Below are positions 6,618 through 15,244 of a stretch of 50,811 nt of DNA, piece after piece (within the stretch, counting starts at the first letter, position 1; each line of letters begins with the position of its first letter). Source of the stretch: Pseudomonadota bacterium (GTDB taxonomy: Bacteria > Pseudomonadota > Alphaproteobacteria > Caedimonadales > UBA1908); assembly GCA_020161545.1 (NCBI GenBank), contig JAIUNT010000006.1, forward strand, positions 1 to 50,811. Reading direction: 5' to 3'. Under the pieces are notes generated by a model. The model worked only from the letters and a program-made list of their open reading frames with translations. It did no database searches and was not told where the DNA came from. The position numbers and the translations under genes are program-made.

Positions 6618-8990
6618 ATGAAGAAAAATGTGACCCTTTTGCTGGCAAGCCTTTTGACCTCAGCGTCCCTGTTGGCTTCACCAAACGAGGAAAGCCAAGG
6701 AATTGAGCCGCCTCTCGTACAGGCAAATACGCAAGCACCTGAGGACATTTTTCCTTTGGGCCTCCTACCCGCCGACGTCCTGCGCGTCGTGGGAGATTAC
6801 CTGGGCGACCGGGACCTTCTGTCCCTGGCCCATGTGAACCAAGCAAGCCGCGAAACTCTTCTGCCGGAGTTTCTTTTGAGAAAAGCCCCCACCCGTGTGT
6901 GGCTGTCCGGGCTGGCGTTTCAAAACACCCCGGACGATCAAACAGCGCGCCTCACCTTTGTGTCTGACATCATGCCAAGCGTCATGACCGCCGCCTTGCG
7001 CATGTTTCAATACCCCAGCACAAAAACCAAGGGCGACTTTGAAACGCTGCTGGGTAAGCACGCAGGCTTTACCTCCCAGGGAAAGAAACTGGGCGACACC
7101 ATGCTGTGGACATTTTTGGCGACACTCAAGGACGCAAATGTCGACACACTTGACGTGACGGCCTTTCCCGCCAACGTAGCAACAGGCGACGGCGACAAGG
7201 TGTTCCTCAATATGCTCACCTACATTATGAGCGGCTTTGCAGTGGATCCGGCAATCCTGACGAAAGAGGAAGACCTTAAAAAAGTCATTGCAAAAAGCCC
7301 CCAGGGTCGCATGCACCAAGCATCCCTCTTGAAGGCCGACATCTACACGCCCATGCCCTTGGCGCAGCGCGTGGCCCTCTGGGACAAAATTTTGGATACC
7401 TTTGATAATCTTACGGTCACGGAGCTTGAGATGGCTTCACAAGACTATTGTATGCAAGGGTTTTCAGTGGAAGATCCCGAAACGAAAGCCGCATATTTTC
7501 TTAAAAGCCTACGCCTTGCCCAGCAGAGCCTGGACATGACGGACGAGCCCACCCGGGCGCAGCGTAGTCAGGCGATCCATGCCTACCTTAATGCAATCGG
7601 TGTAGCATCAAAAGAGGAGAGAGAGGGTCTAATCTCACGCGCCGTGGATCTCGTTGACACGCTCTTTAAAACTCACACGGACGTCCCTGGCCATGATTAT
7701 GTGATCGCCGCGGGTATCTACCGTGCAGCTTTTTTGGCGAGCAAAACACCTGAGCACAAATTCTTCTTTGTTGAGAAAATGCGTCACCGCTGGGACCGTT
7801 ATTTCTTACCCGCAAACGGCTTTGAAACAAGTAAGCGCGTTCACCGTGAAGCGGCCATGGACTATTCCACCGCATGTCGTTTTGCCGAAAATGAGCTCAA
7901 CAAAAAACGCTACGCCCAGAAAAGTGCCGACCGGTGGGATGCGTACTTTGCGCCAACGCCCCCCGCCCCAGATGATGAAGACGAGGAGGATGACGAAACC
8001 CCCACGCCAGAAATCCTTCAATTCGCAGCCCAAGATTACGACCGCGCAGCCATGATGACGACCGATCTTGGTGAAATGGCGGCGCGTAACATAAGCGCTG
8101 CCAATGCGTGGGACCGTTTTATTGCAGTGGGCAAGCCAACACCGCTGGATTTAAAAAGTGCGGCCCTCGCCGTTTCTATCAAAGCCATGTTTGCCCAAAG
8201 TGCCCATGAGCAAGCAGCGCTTTATATGCGTTCCGGCGAGCACTGGGACAGGTTCTTGGCAGCATCTGACCATGTCACCGAAGACGACATGATGGCCGCC
8301 ACGAAGACGTGGAGGTTGGCGACCATGGTAACACCCAACGCCACGCTAAAAATTGCGCTCCACATGAGGGTCGCCGGCATGTGGGATAGGTTTCAGGAGA
8401 AGAATCCAGAACTTACACCCGCAACAAAAAGGCAAATGGCCGTTGACTACGCTTACTATGCCCTCACAGCTCTCGTCAAAGAGGTGCGCCAGACATACTG
8501 CCTCAAAAGTGTGGACATCTGGGACGCCTCGGCAATAGACCTTAAGGATATGCAACCGGGTGACCTTGCCCTTATGGCACGCACCTTCGCGAACGCAGGC
8601 CTTCACACCACCAAGGAGGAAGACCTTGCCAAAAGGGTGGCCCATTACAGGAAAGGGGCCCAGCTGTGGGACGCTTTTTGGGTACAAAAGCCAAGTGCTT
8701 CTGTCCTTGACATGCGAGATAGCGCCCGCCTTTACGGGATTCTTGCACCCCTCACAGCACATCCAGAAACTCAAAAGAGCCTGTACCGCGATGCGGCCAT
8801 TTACTTTGGAGGGTACATACGCTTTGCCAAAGATAAGGTGGACGCTGCCTTAATACCAGGTATGTCTGAGATCTTTGAAAAGGTTGCCAGCTTCTCTCAA
8901 GATGAGAAAGAGGTGGCATTTTGCCTTGCGCAAAAGCAAGTCCTTGAAGAAATAAAAGCTAAGGCAGCCCCTAAGGCGCCCCAGCTTTAA
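6618..8990 (+). CDS. Exported F-box protein with Trp repeats and an acidic insert (paralog 4)
   Basis: A 790-residue protein. ATG 6618 is chosen over the in-frame ATG 6603 because it starts M-K-K-N with a normal signal peptide (ending L-L-A-S-P) and has an AGAG-type ribosome binding site about eight bases upstream. The F-box lies at about 46-85, nearly the same as paralog 3. The basic NLS-like segment is missing: only about 20 residues separate the signal peptide from the F-box region, without basic clusters. The shared region (G-D-G-D-K-V-F-L-N) is followed by about ten Trp repeats. One inter-helix loop carries nine acidic residues or so (D452-E460 plus flanking Pro/Thr, bases 7971-7997). 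The likely role is a secreted Skp1-binding adaptor (inference), perhaps cytoplasmic given the absent NLS. Confidence 0.87.
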   Translation: MKKNVTLLLASLLTSASLLASPNEESQGIEPPLVQANTQAPEDIFPLGLLPADVLRVVGDYLGDRDLLSLAHVNQASRETLLPEFLLRKAPTRVWLSGLAFQNTPDDQTARLTFVSDIMPSVMTAALRMFQYPSTKTKGDFETLLGKHAGFTSQGKKLGDTMLWTFLATLKDANVDTLDVTAFPANVATGDGDKVFLNMLTYIMSGFAVDPAILTKEEDLKKVIAKSPQGRMHQASLLKADIYTPMPLAQRVALWDKILDTFDNLTVTELEMASQDYCMQGFSVEDPETKAAYFLKSLRLAQQSLDMTDEPTRAQRSQAIHAYLNAIGVASKEEREGLISRAVDLVDTLFKTHTDVPGHDYVIAAGIYRAAFLASKTPEHKFFFVEKMRHRWDRYFLPANGFETSKRVHREAAMDYSTACRFAENELNKKRYAQKSADRWDAYFAPTPPAPDDEDEEDDETPTPEILQFAAQDYDRAAMMTTDLGEMAARNISAANAWDRFIAVGKPTPLDLKSAALAVSIKAMFAQSAHEQAALYMRSGEHWDRFLAASDHVTEDDMMAATKTWRLATMVTPNATLKIALHMRVAGMWDRFQEKNPELTPATKRQMAVDYAYYALTALVKEVRQTYCLKSVDIWDASAIDLKDMQPGDLALMARTFANAGLHTTKEEDLAKRVAHYRKGAQLWDAFWVQKPSASVLDMRDSARLYGILAPLTAHPETQKSLYRDAAIYFGGYIRFAKDKVDAALIPGMSEIFEKVASFSQDEKEVAFCLAQKQVLEEIKAKAAPKAPQL

Positions 8991-8993
8991 GGG

Positions 8994-9031
8994 AACCCCC
9001 CCAGGCGTCTCGCAAAGGTGCCCGGGGGGTT
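8994..9031 (+). terminator. Strong GC hairpin after paralog 4, possible terminator
   Basis: AACCCCCC at 8994-9001 pairs perfectly with GGGGGGTT at 9024-9031 around a 22-base loop, three bases after the stop of paralog 4. No run of T follows, so it is not a textbook Rho-independent terminator. It could instead end or protect the 3' end of the transcript of the long paralogs. Confidence 0.4.
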
Positions 9032-9117
9032 GTGTGAGTGGCAGAAAGGGTTGGCCAAATCGCCGCCCCATCTGTACCAAGATAACAATGTTTGTATTTA
9101 TTTTATTGGAGAAAAAA

Positions 9118-9471
9118 ATGATGAAAACCCTTCACCTTACTCTTTTGTGTCTTTTGACATGCACAGCCGCCAAGGCAAGCTTTGTCGAAGAGGTTTCAAC
9201 CTCATCAACGACTGCAGCCGTAACCAACGCCTCTAGCCAATTGAATCTTGAGGCGATCCAGCAGCAGGGCGAAGATGAGCCGGCGACTTCCCGCCAAAAG
9301 AGCGCGCGCCTTTGGGAGCAGTACCTGACAGGCACCTCAGATAATCTCCCCGAGATTCGCTCTGCGGCCACACTATACCAAGAGGCAAACCAGCGGGCGC
9401 AAGACCTGGCGCAACAGCAAGCCCAAGCAAATATAAGAGACGCTCATATAAATAAGTTTGAGCTCCGTTAA
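9118..9471 (+). CDS. Short exported member with one Trp-repeat unit (paralog 5)
   Basis: A 117-residue protein. A GGAG at 9108-9111 precedes ATG 9118 by six bases and ATG 9121 by nine, so either could be used. The signal peptide is followed by a Ser/Thr/Ala-rich stretch, then a single unit recognisable by S-A-R-L-W-E-Q-Y-L and I-R-S-A-A-T-L-Y-Q-E-A, and a Gln-rich helical tail. There is no F-box and no NLS-like segment. It is either a minimal family member or a truncated descendant; the intact start signals argue that it is expressed. Confidence 0.65.
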   Translation: MMKTLHLTLLCLLTCTAAKASFVEEVSTSSTTAAVTNASSQLNLEAIQQQGEDEPATSRQKSARLWEQYLTGTSDNLPEIRSAATLYQEANQRAQDLAQQQAQANIRDAHINKFELR

Positions 9472-9713
9472 TGTCCCGCAAGTGCTGGCCAATGACCCCG
9501 CACAGGGACGCTTGTGCGCGTGTCATTGCCCAGCTTTTGCGTGCACCGGGCGCGCAAGGACAGCCACGCGCGCCTGGATTACCCTTAAATACACGTGTGT
9601 GAGGGTCTCGGCGGTAAATAATCTACGCAACCCTCGTCCCTGCATCCTTGACCTGGGTGGTGACGTGTGCCACAAAGAGCCCATCATAACAGGTACTTGA
9701 TTGGGGAAAATTG

Positions 9714-10547
9714 ATGCAAGCCTTCCGCCTCGTTCTCCTGGGTCTTTTCACAAGCGCCACACTGATGGCAAGTTTTGAAGAGCGTGTTGACACTGTCCCT
9801 GCACAGGTGACCGGCGCGCTCGCCCATCCCCTGGACATTGAGGCACTCAAGAACTCGGCCCAAACGTGCGCGCACCAAGCCATGGGCGCACAAAGAGACC
9901 ATCAAAAAGCGGATCTTTATGCTGCCTCAGCCATGATATGGCAGGTTATTTTGCAAAATACCGCCAATCCAAGTGACGCGGAAGCGGCCACACCCATGGT
10001 CCACTACGCCAATGCGGCGACCTTTACCACATGTCCAGAGACACGCGCCCGCTACTGGAAAAGGGCCAATGTCTTGTGGGACGTGTACTTTAATCAGTTT
10101 TACACTCACCCCGCCATTGCCCTAAGAAGCGCCGCGTGGTGCGCCCACAGTGCGGCTGACTTTTCCAGCGAGAGGGTCAGGATATCCCTGCATCAACGAA
10201 GTGTTGATCTTTGGGACAAGTACCTGAGAGACTGTCACATTCCCGCGGCCATCATCCTAGTGCAAGCCGCAACAAGCTACTGGGACGCACGCCTATACAC
10301 GCAAGATCCCGCGCAACAAGAAGAACTTGCCATAAGATGCGCCAAGGTTTGGAATCTGTGTGAGATCCATTTCGGTCCCTTAAATTGGCACCAACGCGCT
10401 GCCGCTGCCCTTGCCTGCGACACGGTTGTCCACCTAACGCAAAAGGAAGATGTCAGGCAAGCCTACCGTCAAAGAAGTGTGCAGTTTCGGGAGGTCCAAA
10501 GCACGCCCTCCTCTGGCCGCCAAGAGGATAGGAGAGCAAGTGAGTAA
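9714..10547 (+). CDS. Exported repeat-only family member (paralog 6)
   Basis: A 277-residue protein with a signal peptide (ending L-M-A-S-F), no F-box and no NLS-like segment. About four Trp repeats of 45-46 residues follow (L-W-D-V-Y-F, L-W-D-K-Y-L, V-W-N-L-C). ATG 9714 is preferred to the adjacent TTG 9711 because GGGGA lies about seven bases upstream. It is the same size and layout as paralog 7 and the frameshifted paralog 8, so these three form a short subfamily. Function unknown; a helical scaffold binding a host or bacterial protein is the natural guess. Confidence 0.8.
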   Translation: MQAFRLVLLGLFTSATLMASFEERVDTVPAQVTGALAHPLDIEALKNSAQTCAHQAMGAQRDHQKADLYAASAMIWQVILQNTANPSDAEAATPMVHYANAATFTTCPETRARYWKRANVLWDVYFNQFYTHPAIALRSAAWCAHSAADFSSERVRISLHQRSVDLWDKYLRDCHIPAAIILVQAATSYWDARLYTQDPAQQEELAIRCAKVWNLCEIHFGPLNWHQRAAAALACDTVVHLTQKEDVRQAYRQRSVQFREVQSTPSSGRQEDRRASE

Positions 10548-10614
10548 CCTGCGTGCATTGACGCGCACGCGCTGTTTGCCTAGTATGTCGTGTGCTCAGT
10601 TTTTGGACAAAAAA

Positions 10615-11418
10615 ATGAAACCCTGCCTGCGCCTTGCGCTCCTGGGCCTCTTCACAAGCAGCACTATCTTGGCAAGCTGTGAGGAAAATTCCTGCCTAAC
10701 ACCAGGTGCGCGTGCGGGTGCCCCCGTTGTGGACGTGGCAGCCCTTCGCAAGTCTGTGAAAATCACCTTGGACCAGGCAATATTTGCAGATGATCCCCAC
10801 ATAAAGTGCGCCCTGTACGGGGCAAGCGCCCAAACATGGGAGGTGATTTTGCGCGAAGACCAAGAATTGAGAGACGACGATATCATTTCCCCAGGTGTCT
10901 ACTTCGCAAATGCGGCCCATTTTGCCCGTAGCCCCCTGGATAAGACCTTCTATAATCTCAAGGCCAATGCCTTTTGGGAAGATTACTTCAAGCGCGTCCC
11001 CAATCCAGCACCCAGTGCCCTCAGATATAGTGCGTGGAGCGCCCACGAAACGGCCCACGTCACCGCAAATCTCACCCAGAAAGCGGCCCTTTTGGCCAGG
11101 TGCGTCGAGCTATGGGATCGGTACATGTTTGCCTCTGCTCATCCCGTGGTGAGCGCACTCCAGCAAGCGGCCAGAAGTTACTGCAGCGCTCTGTCCTTTG
11201 CCCAGAACGCCGCTCAAAAAGAAGCCCTCGCCTTGAAAAGCGCCCGGGCATGGGACGCTTACTTCACTCATATCCCGCGTCCTGACGACGAGAAAACCTT
11301 CGAGGACGCGGCAAAGGCCTACGACGCCGTCGTCTCATATGCCCAAGATTCCGTCATTCGCGATACCTATCGCCAAAAAGGATCCCTGATGGGCGTGGTT
11401 TTCCCAAAAAACTCTTAA
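10615..11418 (+). CDS. Exported repeat-only family member (paralog 7)
   Basis: A 267-residue protein. ATG 10615 gives the family signal peptide (ending I-L-A-S-C); the open frame upstream to 10450 overlaps paralog 6 and has no signal-like start. About four repeats are present (F-W-E-D-Y-F, L-W-D-R-Y-M, A-W-D-A-Y-F). The Cys right after the predicted cleavage site (L-A-S-C) loosely resembles a lipobox, so lipid anchoring is possible, but the preceding residues fit ordinary signal peptidase cleavage as well. Confidence 0.8.
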   Translation: MKPCLRLALLGLFTSSTILASCEENSCLTPGARAGAPVVDVAALRKSVKITLDQAIFADDPHIKCALYGASAQTWEVILREDQELRDDDIISPGVYFANAAHFARSPLDKTFYNLKANAFWEDYFKRVPNPAPSALRYSAWSAHETAHVTANLTQKAALLARCVELWDRYMFASAHPVVSALQQAARSYCSALSFAQNAAQKEALALKSARAWDAYFTHIPRPDDEKTFEDAAKAYDAVVSYAQDSVIRDTYRQKGSLMGVVFPKNS

Positions 11419-11493
11419 ACACAACGAGCGTCGCTTGTTGACCTCTAAGCTCCGCATTCCTCATCTTTCGCGCACTCACACTTGGAGAAAAAA

Positions 11494-12343
11494 ATGAAAA
11501 CTTCCCTGCGTATTAGACTCTTGTGTCTTCTCATATCGAACGTATTGATGGCGGGGTTGGCCCAAGCAAGCGAGATAGAGGAAGCGCTTGGGACTGACCT
11601 CCCACAGCACCAAGCCCCTTGCCCCATGCTAGACTATGATGCCCTGGAAAGCGCGGCTCTCATCTGTGCGACCCAGGCGGAACACGCCCCCCAACGACGA
11701 GATAAAAGCAAAGCTCTTTATCTCAGCAGCCCAAATATGCGAATTCGTTTTACCCACCAGGGAAAACCCCACCCAGACACAGAAAATAGCGCCTGCGACC
11801 TATTACACGAGAGCGGCCATGTGCACCCCGGACATAGGTGAAAAAGAGCGCCTGGCCGTGCGTAGTTATGGACTGTGGGATACTTATTTCGCAAAACATA
11901 TCACGGCGCCCTGCCACTGCTATCATCTGGCGGCATGGAGCGCCGGTGAAACCGCTTTTTGGGCAAAAAACGGGCCACAAAAACAACTCTTGTTGAGGAC
12001 CTGTCTTCAGTATTGGGCCAAGTACCTGGCAAGCGCTTCTCCCCCCGCCACCCTTGCGCTGGAGCATGCAGGCCATAACTACGCCTATGCCACCCTCTTT
12101 GAACCCGTGGAGGACATTAAAGGAGCCCTGGCCCTCCAAACCGCCTTGGTGTGGGAGGCGTATCTCAGCCGTGACGATCGCAAAGAAGACAGACCAATCC
12201 ACGGCGATCTGCTTAGAGCCTACCGCGCTGTGGCGAACTTTGTTAAGACTCCAGATATCGTGGAAACTTACCGCAAAAAACTTGAACAGCTTGTGGAAGA
12301 TATGTCCCCACGCACCCAGGAATTGTCCACCGAGGTCATTTGA
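11494..12343 (+). pseudogene. Frameshifted repeat-only family member (paralog 8)
   Basis: A GGAG six bases before ATG 11494 starts a signal peptide and a mature part aligning to paralogs 6 and 7 up to S-K-A-L-Y. Around 11716-11730 the homology moves from that frame to the next one, where it continues with Q-I-C-E-F-V-L, Y-G-L-W-D-T-Y-F and further repeats to the stop at 12343. The first frame then runs on without homology to a stop at 11841. Joined, the product would be about 283 residues, matching paralogs 6 and 7. The simplest reading is a recent frameshift. Programmed frameshifting or a sequencing error cannot be excluded. The downstream frame has its own ATG at 11636 but no signal peptide there. 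Confidence 0.75.
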
Positions 12344-12397
12344 AAAAAGCGCCAAAATTTGCTAGTGATCATCTATGATGCATCCCATAGGTAACCC

Positions 12398-14197
12398 ATG
12401 CGCGCCCCACCCCTTGTGACTTTAACTGGTATCTCCCACGCCTTTGGGACCAAAACCCTGTTTGACCAGGCCGAGCTTTCCATCGGTCAGGGTGAGCGCA
12501 TCTGTCTTGTGGGACGCAACGGGGCAGGTAAATCGACCCTGCTTAAAATCATCGCGGGCATCGTCGAACCCGAGGGCGGCACGCGCTTTGTCAAACCCGG
12601 TGTGCGGGTGGCTTACCTGCCCCAGGAACCCGTCATCCCCGAGGGTCTTCAGGTTTCGGACTATATCGCCCAGGGGCTCGGCGAGGAAAACCGTGAAAGC
12701 CATTATCTGGTGGACGCGGCTATTGCCTCCGTACGCCTGGACGCAAAAAGCGTTGTCGCCACCCTGTCCGGCGGCGAAAAAAGACGCGCCGCCATTGCCC
12801 GGGCCCTTGTGGGAGAGCCTGATATTTTGCTGCTCGACGAACCCACAAACCATCTTGATCTGCCCACCATTGAATGGCTGGAGGAGGTGCTGGGCACCTT
12901 CCAAGGCGGCTTTGTGATCATCAGCCATGACCGGATGTTCCTCAATCATTTGACCAAAACGACCCTGTGGGTTGACCGCGGCATTATCCGGCGCATGGAC
13001 AAAGGCTTTTCCAACTTTGATGCGTGGAGCGATACCATCCTTGCCCAGGAAGATACCGAGCGCAAAAAACTCGACAAGCTCATTGCCCAGGAAACCCTGT
13101 GGTCCCGTCAAGGGATCAGTGCGCGCAGAAAACGCAACCAGGGGCGCCTGCGCAAACTAGACGCCCTACGCACCACGCGCGCCCAACAGATCCAGCGCTC
13201 AGGCGCCGTACAGCTGACGGCTGAAAGCGGAGGGGCGTCCGGCGCCCTGGTGATCGAGGCCAAGAAGATTGCCAAGTCTTACGGCGATCGCGCCATTATC
13301 CGGGAATTCTCCACACGCATCATGCGCGGGGACCGGGTGGGAATTATCGGCCCTAACGGCGCTGGTAAGACAACGCTCCTGCGCATGCTCACGGGGGATC
13401 TTGCGCCCGACAAGGGATACGTCAAGCTTGGCACAAATCTCACCCCAGCCTACCTTGACCAGGGCCGCCTTCAGCTGGACGGTGAGACATCGCTGTGGGC
13501 CACCCTTTCTGAGTCTGGCACAGACCAGGTCATGGTGCGGGGAAAGCCCCGCCATGTGGTGAGTTACCTGCGCGACTTTCTTTTTGAGGAAGCCCAGGCC
13601 CGCAGCCCCGTGAAGAGCTTGTCCGGCGGCGAGCGCAACAGGCTGCTGCTGGCCAAGGCGCTGGCGCAGTTTTCTAATCTCCTCATCCTCGACGAGCCCA
13701 CCAATGATCTTGATATGGAGACTCTAGATCTTTTGCAGGAAATGCTTGATGACTACGACGGCACCCTTTTGCTGGTCAGCCACGATCGTAGCTTTCTTGA
13801 CCGGGTCGTTGCGTCCACCATTGTGATTGAGGAAGATGGGAGCGCACGCGAGTACGCAGGCGGCTATAGCGATTATATGAGCCAGCGTCCGGCGCCAGCA
13901 GCGACGCCTCCCAAAAAGGTGGTCAAGGAAAAAGAGGCAACCCCACGGGAAAAGCAAGTCAAGAAGCTCACCTACCAGGACCAGCGTGCCCTGGAGCTTT
14001 TGCCGCAAAAAATGACGCGCCTAGAGGAAACCATTGCCCAGCTGAGCGCGACTTTGGAGGAAGCAGACCTTTTCACCAAACAGCCAACCGTCTTTTTAAA
14101 AACGGCAGAGAAGCTTGACCAAGCGCGCCTAGAGCTGGAAGCATGCGAGTCTGAATGGCTACGCCTTGAGATGCTGCGCGAGGAAATCAATACTTGA
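12398..14197 (+). CDS. uup: ABC-F family ATPase, Uup type
   Basis: A 599-residue soluble protein with two nucleotide-binding domains and no membrane segments, the ABC-F layout. Domain 1 has Walker A G-R-N-G-A-G-K-S-T, signature L-S-G-G-E and Walker B L-L-L-D-E-P-T-N-H-L-D. Domain 2 has G-P-N-G-A-G-K-T-T, L-S-G-G-E-R-N-R and L-I-L-D-E-P-T-N-D-L-D followed by M-E-T-L-D-L-L, typical of Uup. The last 90 residues are charged and coiled-coil-like, as in the Uup C-terminal DNA-binding domain. Family members act at the ribosome and affect precise excision of transposons. It is unrelated to its effector neighbours by sequence. Confidence 0.9.
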   Translation: MRAPPLVTLTGISHAFGTKTLFDQAELSIGQGERICLVGRNGAGKSTLLKIIAGIVEPEGGTRFVKPGVRVAYLPQEPVIPEGLQVSDYIAQGLGEENRESHYLVDAAIASVRLDAKSVVATLSGGEKRRAAIARALVGEPDILLLDEPTNHLDLPTIEWLEEVLGTFQGGFVIISHDRMFLNHLTKTTLWVDRGIIRRMDKGFSNFDAWSDTILAQEDTERKKLDKLIAQETLWSRQGISARRKRNQGRLRKLDALRTTRAQQIQRSGAVQLTAESGGASGALVIEAKKIAKSYGDRAIIREFSTRIMRGDRVGIIGPNGAGKTTLLRMLTGDLAPDKGYVKLGTNLTPAYLDQGRLQLDGETSLWATLSESGTDQVMVRGKPRHVVSYLRDFLFEEAQARSPVKSLSGGERNRLLLAKALAQFSNLLILDEPTNDLDMETLDLLQEMLDDYDGTLLLVSHDRSFLDRVVASTIVIEEDGSAREYAGGYSDYMSQRPAPAATPPKKVVKEKEATPREKQVKKLTYQDQRALELLPQKMTRLEETIAQLSATLEEADLFTKQPTVFLKTAEKLDQARLELEACESEWLRLEMLREEINT

Positions 14198-14264
14198 ATC
14201 AGTGCAGCACGTTGATGGCGGGTCTAGCGTATTTTTGTGGGACCTAGCAAGGTCAACAGAAAAG

Positions 14265-14340
14265 TGGTGGGTGCTACAGGGATCGAACCTGTGACACTCT
14301 GATTAAAAGTCAGATGCTCTACCAACTGAGCTAAGCACCC
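14265..14340 (-). tRNA. tRNA-Lys (anticodon TTT)
   Basis: Read on the minus strand, 14340 to 14265 folds as a full cloverleaf: acceptor GGGTGCT pairs with AGCACCC, the D arm contains AGCTCAGTTGGTAGAGC, and the T arm contains GGTTCGATCC. The anticodon stem TCTGA/TCAGA encloses the loop CTTTTAA, so the anticodon is TTT and the identity Lys. The terminal CCA is encoded (plus-strand TGG at 14265-14267). Length is 76 bases including CCA. A small hairpin (GACCT/AGGTC) lies about 20 bases beyond its 3' end. Confidence 0.97.
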
Positions 14341-14393
14341 ACTGAGGGTCAAGATAATCGTGTGTGGGCCCTTGGTCAAGGGGGATTGAGGGG

Positions 14394-14408
14394 AAAAAGG
14401 CCCTTTTT
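14394..14408 (-). terminator. Short A/T-flanked hairpin after the tad-like genes
   Basis: On the minus strand, directly after the stop of the last TadE-like gene, AAAAAG pairs with CTTTTT around a 3-base loop, so the T run is part of the stem. It resembles small bidirectional terminators. A second palindrome (CCCTTG/CAAGGG) lies about 20 bases further on. Together they probably separate the tad-like operon from the tRNA gene. Confidence 0.45.
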
Positions 14409-14801
14409 CTAGCTCGAAAGGGGCTGCGTCACTCTTTCACGAAGGGTGATGTTACTCAAGGGAAGCACAAGCCACTTATACCGCAATGTCCCGATAATCA
14501 CAGCGGACGTGTTAGGCGTCACAGTCGCTTTAAAATGAAAGGTAAAACCAGGGCTTGATGCGGGCACAAGATTTTGCGCATAGGCGGCCACCTGATCATC
14601 GGTTACAGATGAGGCGTGTACAAAGGCATATCTTGCCGCCATGGAAGCGGCATAGTTCATGCTGTTGCGCCCCCACAGAACCATCCCCATTTCAATGGCC
14701 CCCATCAGCATTAAGATAAAAACTGGAAAGATAACGGCGAATTCAATGGCAGGTGACGCGCTTTGGTCTTTGATGTACTGACGCAGGAGAGTGTTTTTCA
14801 T
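14409..14801 (-). CDS. TadE-like pilus assembly protein
   Basis: About 130 residues. The N-terminus has the TadE pattern: a short charged leader, then A-I-E-F-A-V-I-F-P followed by a single membrane helix and a periplasmic domain with N-Y-A-A-S-M-A-A-R-Y-A. Start 14801 (M-K-N-T) has AGGA at an eight-base spacing; the in-frame ATG 14810, one base after the upstream stop, is an alternative. TadE-type minor pseudopilins work with the Flp (Tad) pilus or secretion machinery. The rest of that machinery (TadA ATPase, RcpA secretin, Flp pilin) is not in this window. Confidence 0.8.
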   Translation of the reverse strand: MKNTLLRQYIKDQSASPAIEFAVIFPVFILMLMGAIEMGMVLWGRNSMNYAASMAARYAFVHASSVTDDQVAAYAQNLVPASSPGFTFHFKATVTPNTSAVIIGTLRYKWLVLPLSNITLRERVTQPLSS

Positions 14802-14811
14802 GGGGCGCATC

Positions 14812-15240
14812 CTATTTCACACGAACTGTTCCGGTGGCGCTAATGGGAAACGGATTTGTCATAAAAAGCGCCGGTGCATAAAGTTTAATGGTACTGCTTG
14901 CGGTAATTTTAATGTAGGTCCCAGGCACTGTGTGATCGGAACAAAAGGCGTTACACGCTAGGGTCGCCCCGTCTGAACAGCTGCAAAAACTCGTCACAGA
15001 GACGCTCAGTGGTTTCAAGCGTGTGGCAGCGCTGACGGCCGCCGAGACAGCCGCTGCATTATCTGCGTTTTTGTTGGCGTGCAGGAAACCGGCGTTGACG
15101 GCAGAGTTCAGTTCATTTTCCTTCATGAGCACGTAACCCATGTTGATGACGCACACAACCATCACAAATAAGATAGGGATCGTTATACCAAACTCAATGG
15201 CCGCCGCACCTTTTTGATTTTTCAAAAAATTCATCAGCAT
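14812..15240 (-). CDS. TadE-like pilus assembly protein
   Basis: About 142 residues. The hallmark N-terminus K-N-Q-K-G-A-A-A-I-E-F-G-I-T-I-P with a following membrane helix identifies the TadE family. A GGAG seven to eight bases upstream supports ATG 15240; ATG 15234 is the alternative. The periplasmic part contains a Cys-rich loop (C-S-C-S-D, then C-N-A-F-C), which suggests disulfides. It sits between TadG-like and TadE-like genes with spacings of a few bases, so the three are one operon. Confidence 0.8.
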   Translation of the reverse strand: MLMNFLKNQKGAAAIEFGITIPILFVMVVCVINMGYVLMKENELNSAVNAGFLHANKNADNAAAVSAAVSAATRLKPLSVSVTSFCSCSDGATLACNAFCSDHTVPGTYIKITASSTIKLYAPALFMTNPFPISATGTVRVK

Positions 15241-15244
15241 TTTT

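Noticed and set aside
9458..9700. Open frame of 80 codons in the gap between paralogs 5 and 6
   Set aside because: No signal peptide, no Trp-repeat residues, no ribosome binding site and overlap with the end of paralog 5.
14265..14340. tRNA-Lys as an integration site for the effector region
   Set aside because: No duplicate of the tRNA 3' end and no integrase gene are visible in the window.
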